Assembly: GCA_034670145.1 (NCBI GenBank)
Contig: JAXMOA010000003.1
Span: 288,467-352,466, forward strand
Source: HXMU1420-2 sp034670145
GTDB lineage: Bacteria; Pseudomonadota; Alphaproteobacteria; Rhodobacterales; Rhodobacteraceae
Direction: 5' to 3'
Length of the DNA stretch: 64,000 nucleotides
The notes below the pieces were generated by a model. It saw only the letters and a list, made by a program, of their open reading frames with translations. It was not told the origin of the DNA and did not search any database. Below, one piece after another: positions 25,732-34,850 of the stretch (position 1 is the stretch's first letter; every line of letters starts with the position of its first letter). A program made the position numbers and the translations under genes.

Positions 25732-27635
25732 GTGCGGCCAAACAGCCGTTCGATATCGGCCAATTTCAGTTCAACATAGGTCGGGCGTCCGTGGTTGCAT
25801 TGGCCGGAATGGGGCGTTGCCTCCATCTCGCGCAGCAGGGCGTTCATTTCCTCGCCGCGCATTCTGCGGCCAGAGCGGATCGAGCCATGGCAGGCGACGC
25901 GGCTGAGGATGGCCTCGATCCGGGATTGGACCAGATCGCTGTCGCCCTGGTCGCTCAGCTCGTCCAGCACGTCGCGCAGGAGCGCGTCGGCGTTCACCTC
26001 GCCCAGGATGGCCGGGGTTTCGCGCACGGCGACGGCGTTGCCACCGAATGGTTCGAGTGTGAGGCCCATTCTGGACAGGGACTCGGCATGGGCCATCAGG
26101 CGGGCGCAGTCGCCTTCGGAGAGTTCGACGATTTCCGGGATGAGCAGCGCCTGGGCGGCGACGCCTGTGTTGGCCATTTGGGTTTTGAGCCGCTCGTAGA
26201 CCAGCCGTTCGTGGGCGGCGTGTTGATCCACGATGACCATGCCGTCGGCGGTTTGGGCGATGATGTAGTTTTCGTGGACCTGGCCACGGGCGACGCCCAG
26301 GGGGAGGTCGGCGGATGGGGCCTCGGGGGGGGTATCAAAGGGCGGCTGAGTTGCAGTTTGGGCGGCATCCGGCAGCGGGTCGATGGTGCGGGCGGAGTAA
26401 TCCTGCGCCAGTTCGTGAAAGCCGGGCGATGTGGGCGCCTGGGCCGCAAAAGAGGCGGCGCGGGCCGAGGCGGATGGCCGGTCCATCTGGTAGATGCGGG
26501 CGTGGCTGTGCGGATCCTGTTGCGGGCGGGCCGCGCCGAGCACGGCGTCTGCCACTGTCGAGGAGGCCCGGTGGCCCGCATTGGCCAAAGCGTGGCGCAG
26601 AGCAGAGATGATCAGCCCGCGTGCAACGCCCGGATCGCGAAAGCGGACCTCGGATTTTGCCGGGTGGACGTTGACATCAACCAGATGCGGATCACAGCCC
26701 AGGAAGAGCGCCGCCGCCGGGTGCCTGTCGCGGCTGAGGAAATCGCTATAGGCGGCGCGCAGGGCGCCGGTCAGCATGCGGTCTTTGACCGGGCGGCCAT
26801 TGACGAACAGGTATTGCGCCACCGCAGCGCCGCGCGAATAGGTGGGCAGCGCGGCAAGGCCGTGGAGGGTGATGCCGTCACGCTCGGTCTGGATCTGGAT
26901 GGCGTTGTCGCAGAACTCTTTGCCCATGACGCGGGCCAGCCGGCCGCTGAGGGCGTCAAAGAGGTCTCCGGATTCGGGGTCGGCGCGGAACAGGACGCGG
27001 GGTTTGCCCTGTGCAGTATCGCAAAGGGTGAAACCGATGGAGGGTTCGGCCATGGCGAGGCGTTTGACCACATCCGAGATGGCCTGCGTTTCGGCCCGGT
27101 CGGTGCGCAGGAATTTCAGCCGCGCGGGGGTGGCGTAAAACAGGTCGCGCAGTTCGACCTGGGTGCCGTTTTGGGAGGCGGCGGGGCGCGGGGTGCCCTG
27201 ATCGCCGCCCTGCACGCGGATGGCGGCGCCTTCGGCCCCGGCAACGCGGCTGGTCAGGGTCAGGCGGCCCACGGCGCCGAGCGATGGCAGGGCTTCTCCG
27301 CGAAAGCCGAATGTGTGGATGTCGAGCAGGTCGGACCCGTCGATCTTGGAGGTGGCATGGCGTGACAGGGCCAGTGTGAGGTCGGAGGCGGACATGCCAC
27401 AGCCGTCATCGGTGACGCGGATGAGGGTTTTGCCGCCATCGGCGATGTCGATGGTGATACGCTGGGCGCCGGCGTCGATTGCATTTTCGACCAGTTCCTT
27501 GACGGCCGAGGCAGGCCGTTCGACCACCTCGCCTGCGGCGATGCGATTTATGGCCGCCTCGTCCAGCTGGCGGATCACCGGTTGCGCCAGCGGGCCGCTC
27601 TGAGAGCGGCTCTGATCTGTCGCGGTGGCGTTCAT
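25728..27635 (-). CDS. mutL: DNA mismatch repair protein MutL
   Basis: 635-residue GHKL ATPase that couples mismatch recognition to strand incision. N-terminal motifs: IAAGEVVERPASAVKELVEN, NAIDAGA, DDGCGM and GFRGEALPS. VNVHPAKSEVRF marks the ATPase/transducer domain. The C-terminal domain has the endonuclease motif DQHAx2Ex4E (DQHAAHERLVYE), ACHGSIRSG and CNHGRPTYVEL, so this is a nicking-type MutL, as expected for a genome without MutH. Start taken at 27635; ATG at 27656 is an alternative. The linker between domains is long and low in complexity. Confidence 0.96.
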   Translation of the reverse strand: MNATATDQSRSQSGPLAQPVIRQLDEAAINRIAAGEVVERPASAVKELVENAIDAGAQRITIDIADGGKTLIRVTDDGCGMSASDLTLALSRHATSKIDGSDLLDIHTFGFRGEALPSLGAVGRLTLTSRVAGAEGAAIRVQGGDQGTPRPAASQNGTQVELRDLFYATPARLKFLRTDRAETQAISDVVKRLAMAEPSIGFTLCDTAQGKPRVLFRADPESGDLFDALSGRLARVMGKEFCDNAIQIQTERDGITLHGLAALPTYSRGAAVAQYLFVNGRPVKDRMLTGALRAAYSDFLSRDRHPAAALFLGCDPHLVDVNVHPAKSEVRFRDPGVARGLIISALRHALANAGHRASSTVADAVLGAARPQQDPHSHARIYQMDRPSASARAASFAAQAPTSPGFHELAQDYSARTIDPLPDAAQTATQPPFDTPPEAPSADLPLGVARGQVHENYIIAQTADGMVIVDQHAAHERLVYERLKTQMANTGVAAQALLIPEIVELSEGDCARLMAHAESLSRMGLTLEPFGGNAVAVRETPAILGEVNADALLRDVLDELSDQGDSDLVQSRIEAILSRVACHGSIRSGRRMRGEEMNALLREMEATPHSGQCNHGRPTYVELKLADIERLFGRT

Positions 27636-27860
27636 GTTGTGTTCGGCTGAAATCATACCGCAAGACCTAGCACGGTTTGTTCCGATTCTGCCAGAGCCTG
27701 ACCCCGGCACCGACAGAAGATAAAGGTGACTGTTTGCTGGGCAGGCGGATGACCGTGGCGGGGTCTGGGCAGGCGCGGAGCGGTGGGGCATCCAATGGCT
27801 GATTGACTCTGCCCGGTGGCGGCGCAATCACTGGGCGGGACTGTAATACGGAGAGACATC

Positions 27861-30800
27861 ATGAGTGCAGAGTGGGAGTTTTGGATCGACCGGGGCGGCA
27901 CCTTTACGGATATTGTTGCCCGCCAGCCTGATGGCGCGATTCGCACTCACAAGCTGCTGTCTGAAAACCCGGAGCGGTACAAGGATGCGGCCGTGCAGGG
28001 TATTCGCGAACTGATGGGCGTGACCGGGCCGTTTCCGGATAATGCGATCAGTGCGGTCAAGATGGGCACCACGGTGGCTACCAATGCGTTGCTGGAACGC
28101 AAGGGTGAGGATGTGTTGTTGCTGATCACCAAGGGGTTCCGGGATTTGTTGCTGATCGGGTATCAGACACGGCCCAAGCTGTTTGATCTGGACATTCGGC
28201 GCCCTGAATTATTGTACCAGGATGTCGCCGAGATGGACGAGCGGCTGGATGCGGAGGGTGTGGTGCTGCGGCCACTGGACGAGGCGCCGGTGCGGGAGAC
28301 GTTGCGGCAGGCCTATGACCGGGGCGTGCGGGCGCTGGCGGTGGCCGGGCTGCATGCCTATCTGAACCCGGTGCATGAAGACCGGGTGGCCGAGATTGCA
28401 GCCGAGATCGGCTATACCCAGATCAGCACCAGCCATGCGGTGTCCAAACTGGCCAAGCTGGTGGGGCGCGGGGATACGACGGTGGTGGATGCCTATCTGT
28501 CTCCGATCCTGCGCCGCTATGTGGATCAGGTGGCCGGAGCGCTGGACATGGGGCGGGCCTGTGCGCGGCTGTTGTTCATGCAAAGCTCGGGCGGATTGAC
28601 GGATGCGCGGCTGTTTCAGGGCAAGGATGCGATCCTGTCGGGACCGGCCGGGGGCATTGTGGGCATGGTCAAGACCGGCGAGGCGATGGGGCATGACCGG
28701 TTGATCGGCTTTGATATGGGGGGCACCTCGACCGATGTGAGCCATTATGCCGGGCGCTATGAGCGGTCGTTCGAGACGGAAGTGGCGGGCGTGCGGATGC
28801 GCGCGCCGATGATGGATATTCATACCGTGGCGGCGGGGGGCGGGTCGATCTGCCGCTTTGCCGAGGGGCGGTTTCAGGTCGGGCCGGAAAGCGCCGGCGC
28901 GGACCCTGGCCCGGCCTGTTACCGCCGTGGCGGGCCGTTGACCGTTACCGATTGCAACGTGATGCTTGGCAAGTTGAACCCGGCGCATTTCCCGGCTGTG
29001 TTTGGCCCGGACGGCGATCAGCCGCTGGATCTGGAGGCTGTGCGGCGCGGGTTTGAGGCGCTGGCCGCAGAGGTTGCCGCCGAAACCGGCGAACCGCCCC
29101 GCGCGCCCGAGGAGATGGCCGAAGGGTTTTTGCGGATTGCAGTCGACAACATGGCCAATGCGATCAAGAAGATCAGCGTGCAGCGCGGGCATGATGTGAC
29201 CGGCTATACGCTGCAATGTTTTGGTGGCGCGGGCGGGCAACATGCCTGTCTGGTCGCGGATGCGCTGGGCATGCGGCGGGTGTTCATCCACCCTCATGCG
29301 GGCGTTCTTTCGGCCTATGGCATGGGTCTGGCCGAGATCCGGGCCATGCGCGAAATGCAGCTGGATGCGCCTCTGGCGCAGGTGGCCGATGCCGAGGCCG
29401 CGCTGGCCGTCATCCGGGCCGAAGCGGTGCAGGAGGTGCAAGAGCAGGGTGCTGCGCGTATTCAGACCGAAGAGCGGGTCCATTTGCGCTATGACGGCTC
29501 GCATCAGGCGTTGGAGGTGCCTTTTGGCCCTGTGGCCGAGATGCAGGCCGCCTTTGAGGAGGTGCATAAGGCGCGGTTCGGATTTGTTTCGCCCGAGCGG
29601 GGTCTGTTGTTTGAAATGCTGAGTGCAGAGGCGATAGGCGATACCGGCGAGGCGCCGGTTGCGGCGGAATTCGGGGACAATGATGCGCCGCAGGCCCATA
29701 TCCCCGTCTATGTCGGCGCGGAGGTCAGCCAGGTGCCCCTGCACGACCGCACGCAGTTGAGCCCGAATGCCCGCATCGAGGGCCCGGCCATCATCACCGA
29801 GCCCACAGGCACCAATGTGGTCGAGAAGGGCTGGACCGCGCATCTGGACGATATGGGCAATCTGATTCTGGATCGCACCGAGGCCATGGCCCGGGCCCAT
29901 GCCGCAGGCACGCAGGCCGATCCGGTGCTGTTGGAAGTGATGAGCAATCTGTTCATGTCGGTGGCCGATCAGATGGGCGCGACATTGGCCAACACCTCTT
30001 GGTCGGTGAACATCAAGGAGCGTCTGGATTTTTCCTGCGCCATCTTTGATGAGGCGGGCGATCTGGTTGCCAATGCGCCGCATGTGCCGGTGCATCTGGG
30101 CTCCATGTCCGAGAGCATCAAGACCGTTATGCGCGAAAATGCCGGGGACATCCACGAGGGCGACACGTTCATGCTGAACTCGCCCTACAACGGCGGCACG
30201 CATTTGCCGGATGTGACCGTGGTGACGCCGGTCTTTGCCGAGGGGCGGCCTGTTTTCTGGTTGGGCGCGCGGGGGCATCATGCGGATATTGGCGGGCGCA
30301 CGCCCGGCTCTGCGCCGCCGGATTCGTCGCATATCGAAGAAGAGGGCGTGTTGATTGACAATGTGCGCCTGGTGTCACGGGGCGTTTTGCAGCTGGAAAC
30401 GGCCGAGGCGGTTCTGGCCTCTGGCCGGTATCCGTGCCGCAACATCCCGCAGAACATGGCCGACCTGAAGGCCCAGGTTGCCGCGAATGAGACGGGTCGT
30501 CAGGCGCTGCTGAAAGTCTGTGATCAATATGGTCTGGACGTCGTTTCCGCCTATATGCGCCATGTGCAGGACAATGCCGAAGAGAGCGTGCGCCGCATTC
30601 TGGGCAGCCTGCCCGGTGGCAGCCGGATTTATCCGATGGATCACGGGGCGCAAATTCAGGTCTCGGTCACGGTCAATCAGGAGGCCCGCGAGGCGGTGAT
30701 TGACTTCACGGGCACCTCGGCGCAGCACGAAGGGAACATGAACGCGCCGTCCTCGGTCTGTCGGGCGGTTGTGCTGTATGTGTTCCGGACGCTGGTGGGG

Positions 30801-31439
30801 CAGAACATCCCTTTGAACGAGGGGTGTTTGCATCCGCTGAAGATTATCATTCCAGAGGGGTCGTTGTTGAACCCGACCTATCCGGCGGCGGTGATTTCGG
30901 GCAATACCGAGGTCAGCCAGGCGGCGTGCAATGCGCTGTATGGGGCGATCGGGTTTATTGCGGGCAGTCAGGCGACGATGAATAACTTCGTCTGGGGCAA
31001 TGAAACGTTCCAGAATTACGAAACGATTTGCGGCGGCACCGGGGCCGGGCCCGGGTTTGATGGCTGTGATGCGGTTCAGACCCATATGACCAACACGCGC
31101 TCGACCGATCCCGAGATCCTGGAAAAGCGGTTCCCGGTGCGGTTGGAAGAGTTCGGAATCCGCGAGGGGTCCGGCGGGGCAGGACAGTGGCGCGGCGGTC
31201 ATGGCTGTGTGCGCCGGTTGCGGTTTCTCACTCCGGTGACGGTGACGACGCTGTGTTCGCATCGGATTGTGCCGCCGTTTGGCGTGGATGGGGGGGCGCA
31301 GGGGGCCGTTGGCCTGAACTGGGCCGAGATGCCGGATGGTCAGCGCGTGGAACTGCGCGGATTTGACGAGATCGACCTGCCGCCGGGTGCGGTCTATGGC
31401 ATTGCCACGCCGGGTGGCGGTGGCTGGGGTCCGGCGTAA
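27861..31439 (+). CDS. Hydantoinase B/oxoprolinase, fused A and B subunits
   Basis: 1192-residue fusion of HyuA-like (about 1-690) and HyuB-like (about 690-1190) domains, the layout of eukaryotic 5-oxoprolinase. HyuA marks are DRGGTFTDIV at the N-terminus, MGTTVATNALLERKGE, FDMGGTSTDVSHYAG and the glycine-rich CFGGAGGQHA. HyuB marks are NVKERL-like NIKERLDFSCAIFD, NSPYNGGTHLPDVTVVTPVF and the C-terminal GGGGWGP. It hydrolyses cyclic amides such as 5-oxoproline or hydantoins with ATP. ATG at 27861 follows GGAGAG. Monocistronic, divergent from mutL. Precise substrate is uncertain. Confidence 0.92.
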   Translation: MSAEWEFWIDRGGTFTDIVARQPDGAIRTHKLLSENPERYKDAAVQGIRELMGVTGPFPDNAISAVKMGTTVATNALLERKGEDVLLLITKGFRDLLLIGYQTRPKLFDLDIRRPELLYQDVAEMDERLDAEGVVLRPLDEAPVRETLRQAYDRGVRALAVAGLHAYLNPVHEDRVAEIAAEIGYTQISTSHAVSKLAKLVGRGDTTVVDAYLSPILRRYVDQVAGALDMGRACARLLFMQSSGGLTDARLFQGKDAILSGPAGGIVGMVKTGEAMGHDRLIGFDMGGTSTDVSHYAGRYERSFETEVAGVRMRAPMMDIHTVAAGGGSICRFAEGRFQVGPESAGADPGPACYRRGGPLTVTDCNVMLGKLNPAHFPAVFGPDGDQPLDLEAVRRGFEALAAEVAAETGEPPRAPEEMAEGFLRIAVDNMANAIKKISVQRGHDVTGYTLQCFGGAGGQHACLVADALGMRRVFIHPHAGVLSAYGMGLAEIRAMREMQLDAPLAQVADAEAALAVIRAEAVQEVQEQGAARIQTEERVHLRYDGSHQALEVPFGPVAEMQAAFEEVHKARFGFVSPERGLLFEMLSAEAIGDTGEAPVAAEFGDNDAPQAHIPVYVGAEVSQVPLHDRTQLSPNARIEGPAIITEPTGTNVVEKGWTAHLDDMGNLILDRTEAMARAHAAGTQADPVLLEVMSNLFMSVADQMGATLANTSWSVNIKERLDFSCAIFDEAGDLVANAPHVPVHLGSMSESIKTVMRENAGDIHEGDTFMLNSPYNGGTHLPDVTVVTPVFAEGRPVFWLGARGHHADIGGRTPGSAPPDSSHIEEEGVLIDNVRLVSRGVLQLETAEAVLASGRYPCRNIPQNMADLKAQVAANETGRQALLKVCDQYGLDVVSAYMRHVQDNAEESVRRILGSLPGGSRIYPMDHGAQIQVSVTVNQEAREAVIDFTGTSAQHEGNMNAPSSVCRAVVLYVFRTLVGQNIPLNEGCLHPLKIIIPEGSLLNPTYPAAVISGNTEVSQAACNALYGAIGFIAGSQATMNNFVWGNETFQNYETICGGTGAGPGFDGCDAVQTHMTNTRSTDPEILEKRFPVRLEEFGIREGSGGAGQWRGGHGCVRRLRFLTPVTVTTLCSHRIVPPFGVDGGAQGAVGLNWAEMPDGQRVELRGFDEIDLPPGAVYGIATPGGGGWGPA

Positions 31440-31711
31440 GCTGGACCCTTGGTCGTTCCTCTGTGATGAGGTGACGGGCTGTGCTGGCAGGCAAGCTCCA
31501 CATGCGGGTTTGTTCGTGCCGCTGTGAGTGCCAATGCCCGGAAATGCGACGTCCGGCCGAAGCCGGACGACTGTCTTTTGCAATCTGGATGCGCCGGCCT
31601 GAACCGGGCACGCCGAATTGTGACGCAACGCGAAAGCCCTGCATCACCCAACGCCGCCTGAAATCAGAGATTTCAACGCGCCGAGTGATACGCGGTAATT
31701 CGCATTTTGCT
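31440..31711. other. Convergent intergenic region after hydantoinase and rpsO
   Basis: No supported gene. The region contains a strong 7-bp hairpin with a CGAA loop (GTCCGGC / GCCGGAC, 31551-31568) and one copy of the 57-bp repeat described at 31639-31695. Both lie between convergent stops and may act as transcript ends. Confidence 0.55.
31639..31695. repeat. 57-bp intergenic repeat, copy 1
   Basis: This segment matches 58920-58976 at about 44 of 57 positions without gaps, most differences being transitions. The shared core includes GCCTGAAATCA and TCAACGCG. Copy 1 also contains a local perfect hairpin TGAAATC-AGA-GATTTCA. Weaker similarity extends about 12 nt to the left. Both copies lie between convergent gene ends. 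Confidence 0.65.
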
Positions 31712-31981
31712 TTAGCGGCGAATGCTCAGACGCTTGATGACATCCTGATAGCGGGCCTCTTCTTTGGCCTTCAGGTAGTCCAGCAGCTTACGACGCTGAG
31801 CAACCAGTTTCAGCAGTCCGCGACGGCTGTGGTTGTCTTTCTTGTGCGTCTTGAAGTGACCGGTCAGGGTGTTGATGCGCGATGTCAGGATCGCGATCTG
31901 GACCTCAGGAGAGCCTGTGTCGCCCTCTTTGGTGCCGAATTCCTTGATCAGTTTGTTTTTTTCTTCGGTTGTGATCGACAT
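31712..31981 (-). CDS. rpsO: 30S ribosomal protein S15
   Basis: 89-residue protein that binds the 16S rRNA central domain and, in many bacteria, represses its own mRNA. The sequence MSITTEEKNKLIKEFG, TGSPEVQIAILTSRIN and HSRRGLLKLVAQRRKLLDYL is diagnostic. ATG at 31981 is preceded by AAGGAG. It is usually followed by pnp, but here pnp lies 20 kb away on the other strand. A good promoter is found upstream (32084-32112). Confidence 0.98.
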   Translation of the reverse strand: MSITTEEKNKLIKEFGTKEGDTGSPEVQIAILTSRINTLTGHFKTHKKDNHSRRGLLKLVAQRRKLLDYLKAKEEARYQDVIKRLSIRR

Positions 31982-32083
31982 CGTGTTCTCCTTGGATTGA
32001 AGGGTAATGGCACAAGCCGGGATGTCGTCCAGCAGGGCCCGTGGAGGGTGTGACGGCCCCACGTGAGTCGGACCGAAGCCGCG

Positions 32084-32112
32084 CATATAGGCGGTTTATA
32101 GGGTGATGGCAA
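32084..32112 (-). promoter_or_regulatory. Predicted sigma-70 promoter of rpsO
   Basis: Minus strand TTGCCA (32107-32112) and TATATG (32084-32089) are separated by 17 nt. The -10 lies about 100 nt upstream of the rpsO ATG, leaving a leader long enough for S15 autoregulation. Confidence 0.58.
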
Positions 32113-32195
32113 AGGAAAACGGCCAAACCCCGGCCCTGGTGCGGGCCGGGTGGCTTGCCAGGGACGGAATGCGCGCCCGGCATATGGTCCGGACC

Positions 32196-33152
32196 TTATG
32201 CGGCGCTCAGCCCAGAGAGGGCCGCGGTGCTGTCGACCAGGATGATATCTGCCACATCCGGCGGCGTGTTGCCATGGATCGAGGCGATCATTTCGCCATT
32301 CACCAGGATATGGCTCAACCCGCTGTTGGTGTCGTCCTCGACCACTTCGACATCCGGTTCCGGGTCTTGGTCAAAATCCCACACCAGCAGCAGGCTGTCA
32401 TCCTCGGGCTGGAAGTCCAGAATCTCGGCAGAACCCTCTGTCAGCCAGTCGCCCAGGTAGAGGGAATCATTGCCATCGCCTGCCGTGATCACATCGGATT
32501 GGCCGGCAACGATGGAATCGTCGCCATCCCCACCATTCAGGTAGTCGATGCTGTTTGCATCCAGATCATCCGCGCCGGTCAGCATGTCATCGCCATAGCC
32601 GCCAAACAGCGTATCGGCACCAGAGCCGCCTGACAGGGTGTCCTGACCCAAACCGCCCAGCACGCGGTCATCCCCCTCGTCCCCTGCGACTGTGTCGTCC
32701 CCTGCGCCGCCGTGCAGTTCATCGTCGCCCTGCCCGCCTGCCAGCACGTCTGCGTCGCCATGGCCAAAGAGGCTGTCGGCGCCCTGCCCGCCCAGCAGCT
32801 TGTCCGTGCCATATTCGCCATGCAGGTCATCCGAGCCGCTGCCGCCGGACACGGTATCATCGCCAGTGCCACCGTGCAGGGCGTCATCGCCCGCCGCCCC
32901 CTCGACCAGATCCGCGCCGCCATATCCGTTGATCTGATCGTCACCGCCCTGCCCTGACAGGACCTGATCGGTATCGTCCCCCTTCAGGATCAGATTGAGG
33001 CTGTTGGTCTGATCGGGCTGGTCCGACAAGTCGCGGTTGGGATCCTCGGCCAGGCCGTCATCCTCTTCTTCCGGGGGCATCATATCGTCACCCGATCCGA
33101 TAGCCGCCGCGCCGACGGCCAACATGCCCAATACGCCCGCTAGCCATAACAT
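32196..33152 (-). CDS. RTX (hemolysin-type calcium-binding) repeat protein
   Basis: 318-residue acidic protein. An N-terminal hydrophobic segment (MLWLAGVLGMLAVGAAAIG) is followed by an acidic linker and about ten GGxGxDxhx nonapeptide repeats (residues about 65-240) that would form a calcium-bound beta-roll. The C-terminal 80 residues hold a conserved domain (EILDFQPEDDSLLLVWDFD). An N-terminal membrane segment is unusual for type I-secreted RTX proteins, whose signal is C-terminal, so it may be membrane-anchored. Located between rpsO and DUF1643 on the same strand; function unknown. Confidence 0.86.
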   Translation of the reverse strand: MLWLAGVLGMLAVGAAAIGSGDDMMPPEEEDDGLAEDPNRDLSDQPDQTNSLNLILKGDDTDQVLSGQGGDDQINGYGGADLVEGAAGDDALHGGTGDDTVSGGSGSDDLHGEYGTDKLLGGQGADSLFGHGDADVLAGGQGDDELHGGAGDDTVAGDEGDDRVLGGLGQDTLSGGSGADTLFGGYGDDMLTGADDLDANSIDYLNGGDGDDSIVAGQSDVITAGDGNDSLYLGDWLTEGSAEILDFQPEDDSLLLVWDFDQDPEPDVEVVEDDTNSGLSHILVNGEMIASIHGNTPPDVADIILVDSTAALSGLSAA

Positions 33153-33243
33153 GGCGAACCCCTTCGATTTACAGAAACAAGGGTATTCAGCCAGAAGGGC
33201 GCAGTTGGATCAATCGGATTCCGCAGAAAGGGTTAACCGCCTG

Positions 33244-33756
33244 TTACGGCATCTCCCACGGCGTCGGCTGTTGGGTATATGCGATATAGAGCGGGTGTTT
33301 CGGGTGCCCGGCCTGGGTCAACCCCAGGTGAAACAGCTGCTTGCCTGTGCCCTGCAACAGGCGCGCCACCGCCGCGCCCCGGTCCAGATGCGCGCCATGA
33401 GTGCCCCAGGCCGCCACGATGGTATCCGCCCATTGGCTCCCCTCCAGGATCGCCGCGTCATTTTCGGGGCCAATCGGGTCGGCGGCGGCGCGCATCTTTT
33501 TGGGGTCCGTGTCGCGCCAGGCAAAAATATTGGTGACCCGAAAGCTGCCAAATCCCAGCGCCCGCGCTCGCCGCTCGCAGCGCTCCACGGTTGGGTCATT
33601 TTGCACTTCGGTCGCGGTGGAGGGGTTGAGCATCACAAACAGCACACGACCGCCCGACGGATCCCATATGCGGGTCAACGCATAGCGATAGCGCTCGCAA
33701 TCGGAGTAGATCGCAGTCGAGGGCGCATCCCCCTTGGTATGTGTCCGGGTCAGCAT
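33244..33756 (-). CDS. DUF1643 domain protein
   Basis: 170-residue protein of the DUF1643 family. Features are RYRYALTRIWDP, VMLNPSTATEVQNDPTVERC, FRVTNIFAWRDTDP and VAAWGTHG. The family is widespread and uncharacterised, with polar conserved Asn/Asp residues suggesting an enzyme or nucleotide-binding role. The start at 33756 (MLTRTHTKG) is preferred; the longer frame would read into truB. It is 55 nt downstream of truB and likely in the same transcript. Confidence 0.85.
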   Translation of the reverse strand: MLTRTHTKGDAPSTAIYSDCERYRYALTRIWDPSGGRVLFVMLNPSTATEVQNDPTVERCERRARALGFGSFRVTNIFAWRDTDPKKMRAAADPIGPENDAAILEGSQWADTIVAAWGTHGAHLDRGAAVARLLQGTGKQLFHLGLTQAGHPKHPLYIAYTQQPTPWEMP

Positions 33757-33811
33757 GGGGCAGGTCCTAACAAAGCCGATGCGCAGAAACAATTGGCCCG
33801 ATATGCGGCTC

Positions 33812-34711
33812 TCAGGTAACGAACACCCGGCTGGGATGCAATTCACCGGATTTATAAACCCCAACAGCCACAGCACGCCCATCCAGAGAGGCCCAGGCCT
33901 CGTCCCCGTATTCAGCCTGCGAAGACAGCACCATACCCGGATTGCCATTGCGCAAACGCACTGCGCCCTCGGGGGTACAGCGCAGCTCGGGCAGATCGGT
34001 CAGGCCGATTTCCAGCGGCATCAGCAGATCATCGATTTCCGGAGTCTTGGCCAAAGCTTCGACCTGTTCCAGCGTCACGGCCTGGCTCAGCTCGAACGGA
34101 CCGGACCAAAGACGGCGCAATTGGCAAACATGGCCGTAACAGCCCAGCGCCTCTCCCAGATCGCGGGCGACAGAGCGGACATAGCCGCCCTTGCCACAGG
34201 TCATTTCGATCTCGGCATGGTCGATGTCCGGACGGCCCGTCAGCACCAGCTCTTCCACCCAGAGCGGGCGGGCAGAGAGCACAACATCATCGCCGTCACG
34301 GGCCAGCTTGTAAGCGCGCTGCCCGTCAACCTTCACGGCCGAAAACTTTGGCGGCACCTGCAGGATATCGCCGACAAAACCGCCAAGGCCAGCCTTGATC
34401 TCGTCATCCGTCGGGCGCAGATCGCTGGAGGCAGTCACCTGCCCCTCGGCGTCATCGGTGTTGGTGGACTGGCCCAGGCGCACGGTAAAGGCGTAGGCCT
34501 TGAGCGCATCGGTGACAAAATTCACCGTCTTGGTCGCCTCGCCCAGGGCGACGGCCAGAACACCCGTGGCATCGGGATCAAGCGTCCCGCTATGGCCCGC
34601 CTTCTTGGCGCCAAAGGCCCAACGCACTTTGTTGACCACAGCTGTCGAGGTCATGCCTGTGGGCTTGTCGACCACAATCCACCCCGAAATGTCGCGTCCC
34701 TTGCGTGCCAT
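33812..34711 (-). CDS. truB: tRNA pseudouridine(55) synthase
   Basis: 299-residue enzyme that makes pseudouridine 55 in the T-loop of tRNAs. The catalytic aspartate lies in GHSGTLDPDATGVL (about residues 39-52). Other TruB motifs are WIVVDKPTGMTSTAVV, QVPPKFSAVKVDGQRAY and CGKGGYVRSVARDLG. The C-terminal PUA-like domain is present. It follows the rbfA-glycosidase pair on the minus strand with a 139-bp gap. Confidence 0.97.
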   Translation of the reverse strand: MARKGRDISGWIVVDKPTGMTSTAVVNKVRWAFGAKKAGHSGTLDPDATGVLAVALGEATKTVNFVTDALKAYAFTVRLGQSTNTDDAEGQVTASSDLRPTDDEIKAGLGGFVGDILQVPPKFSAVKVDGQRAYKLARDGDDVVLSARPLWVEELVLTGRPDIDHAEIEMTCGKGGYVRSVARDLGEALGCYGHVCQLRRLWSGPFELSQAVTLEQVEALAKTPEIDDLLMPLEIGLTDLPELRCTPEGAVRLRNGNPGMVLSSQAEYGDEAWASLDGRAVAVGVYKSGELHPSRVFVT

Positions 34712-34850
34712 ATACCCTCATTCACCCGTTTTGCGCAGGGCGCCGCTTATAACCGGCGCATCCGACCCGTCAACCAGGCATCCCCCAACCCATTCTGACC
34801 GGATCTGCGCCCCTTGCGCGAAAATTCGCAGAATTTTCGGGGGCCCGGCG

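Noticed and set aside
25791..27365. 524-codon open frame antisense to mutL
   Set aside because: Shadow frame; mutL motifs occupy the whole interval on the minus strand.
28209..30332. 707-codon open frame antisense to the hydantoinase gene
   Set aside because: Rich in H, R and Q as expected for an antisense shadow; the plus-strand enzyme is complete across it.
31228..31647. 139-codon minus-strand open frame covering repeat copy 1
   Set aside because: Overlaps the conserved 3' end of the hydantoinase gene; proline/arginine-rich composition of a shadow frame. Not conserved as protein in repeat copy 2, where stops interrupt it.
32540..32960. Periodic repeats resembling a CRISPR-like array
   Set aside because: They encode the glycine/aspartate nonapeptides of the RTX beta-roll; spacers are not unique and period is 27 bp in frame.
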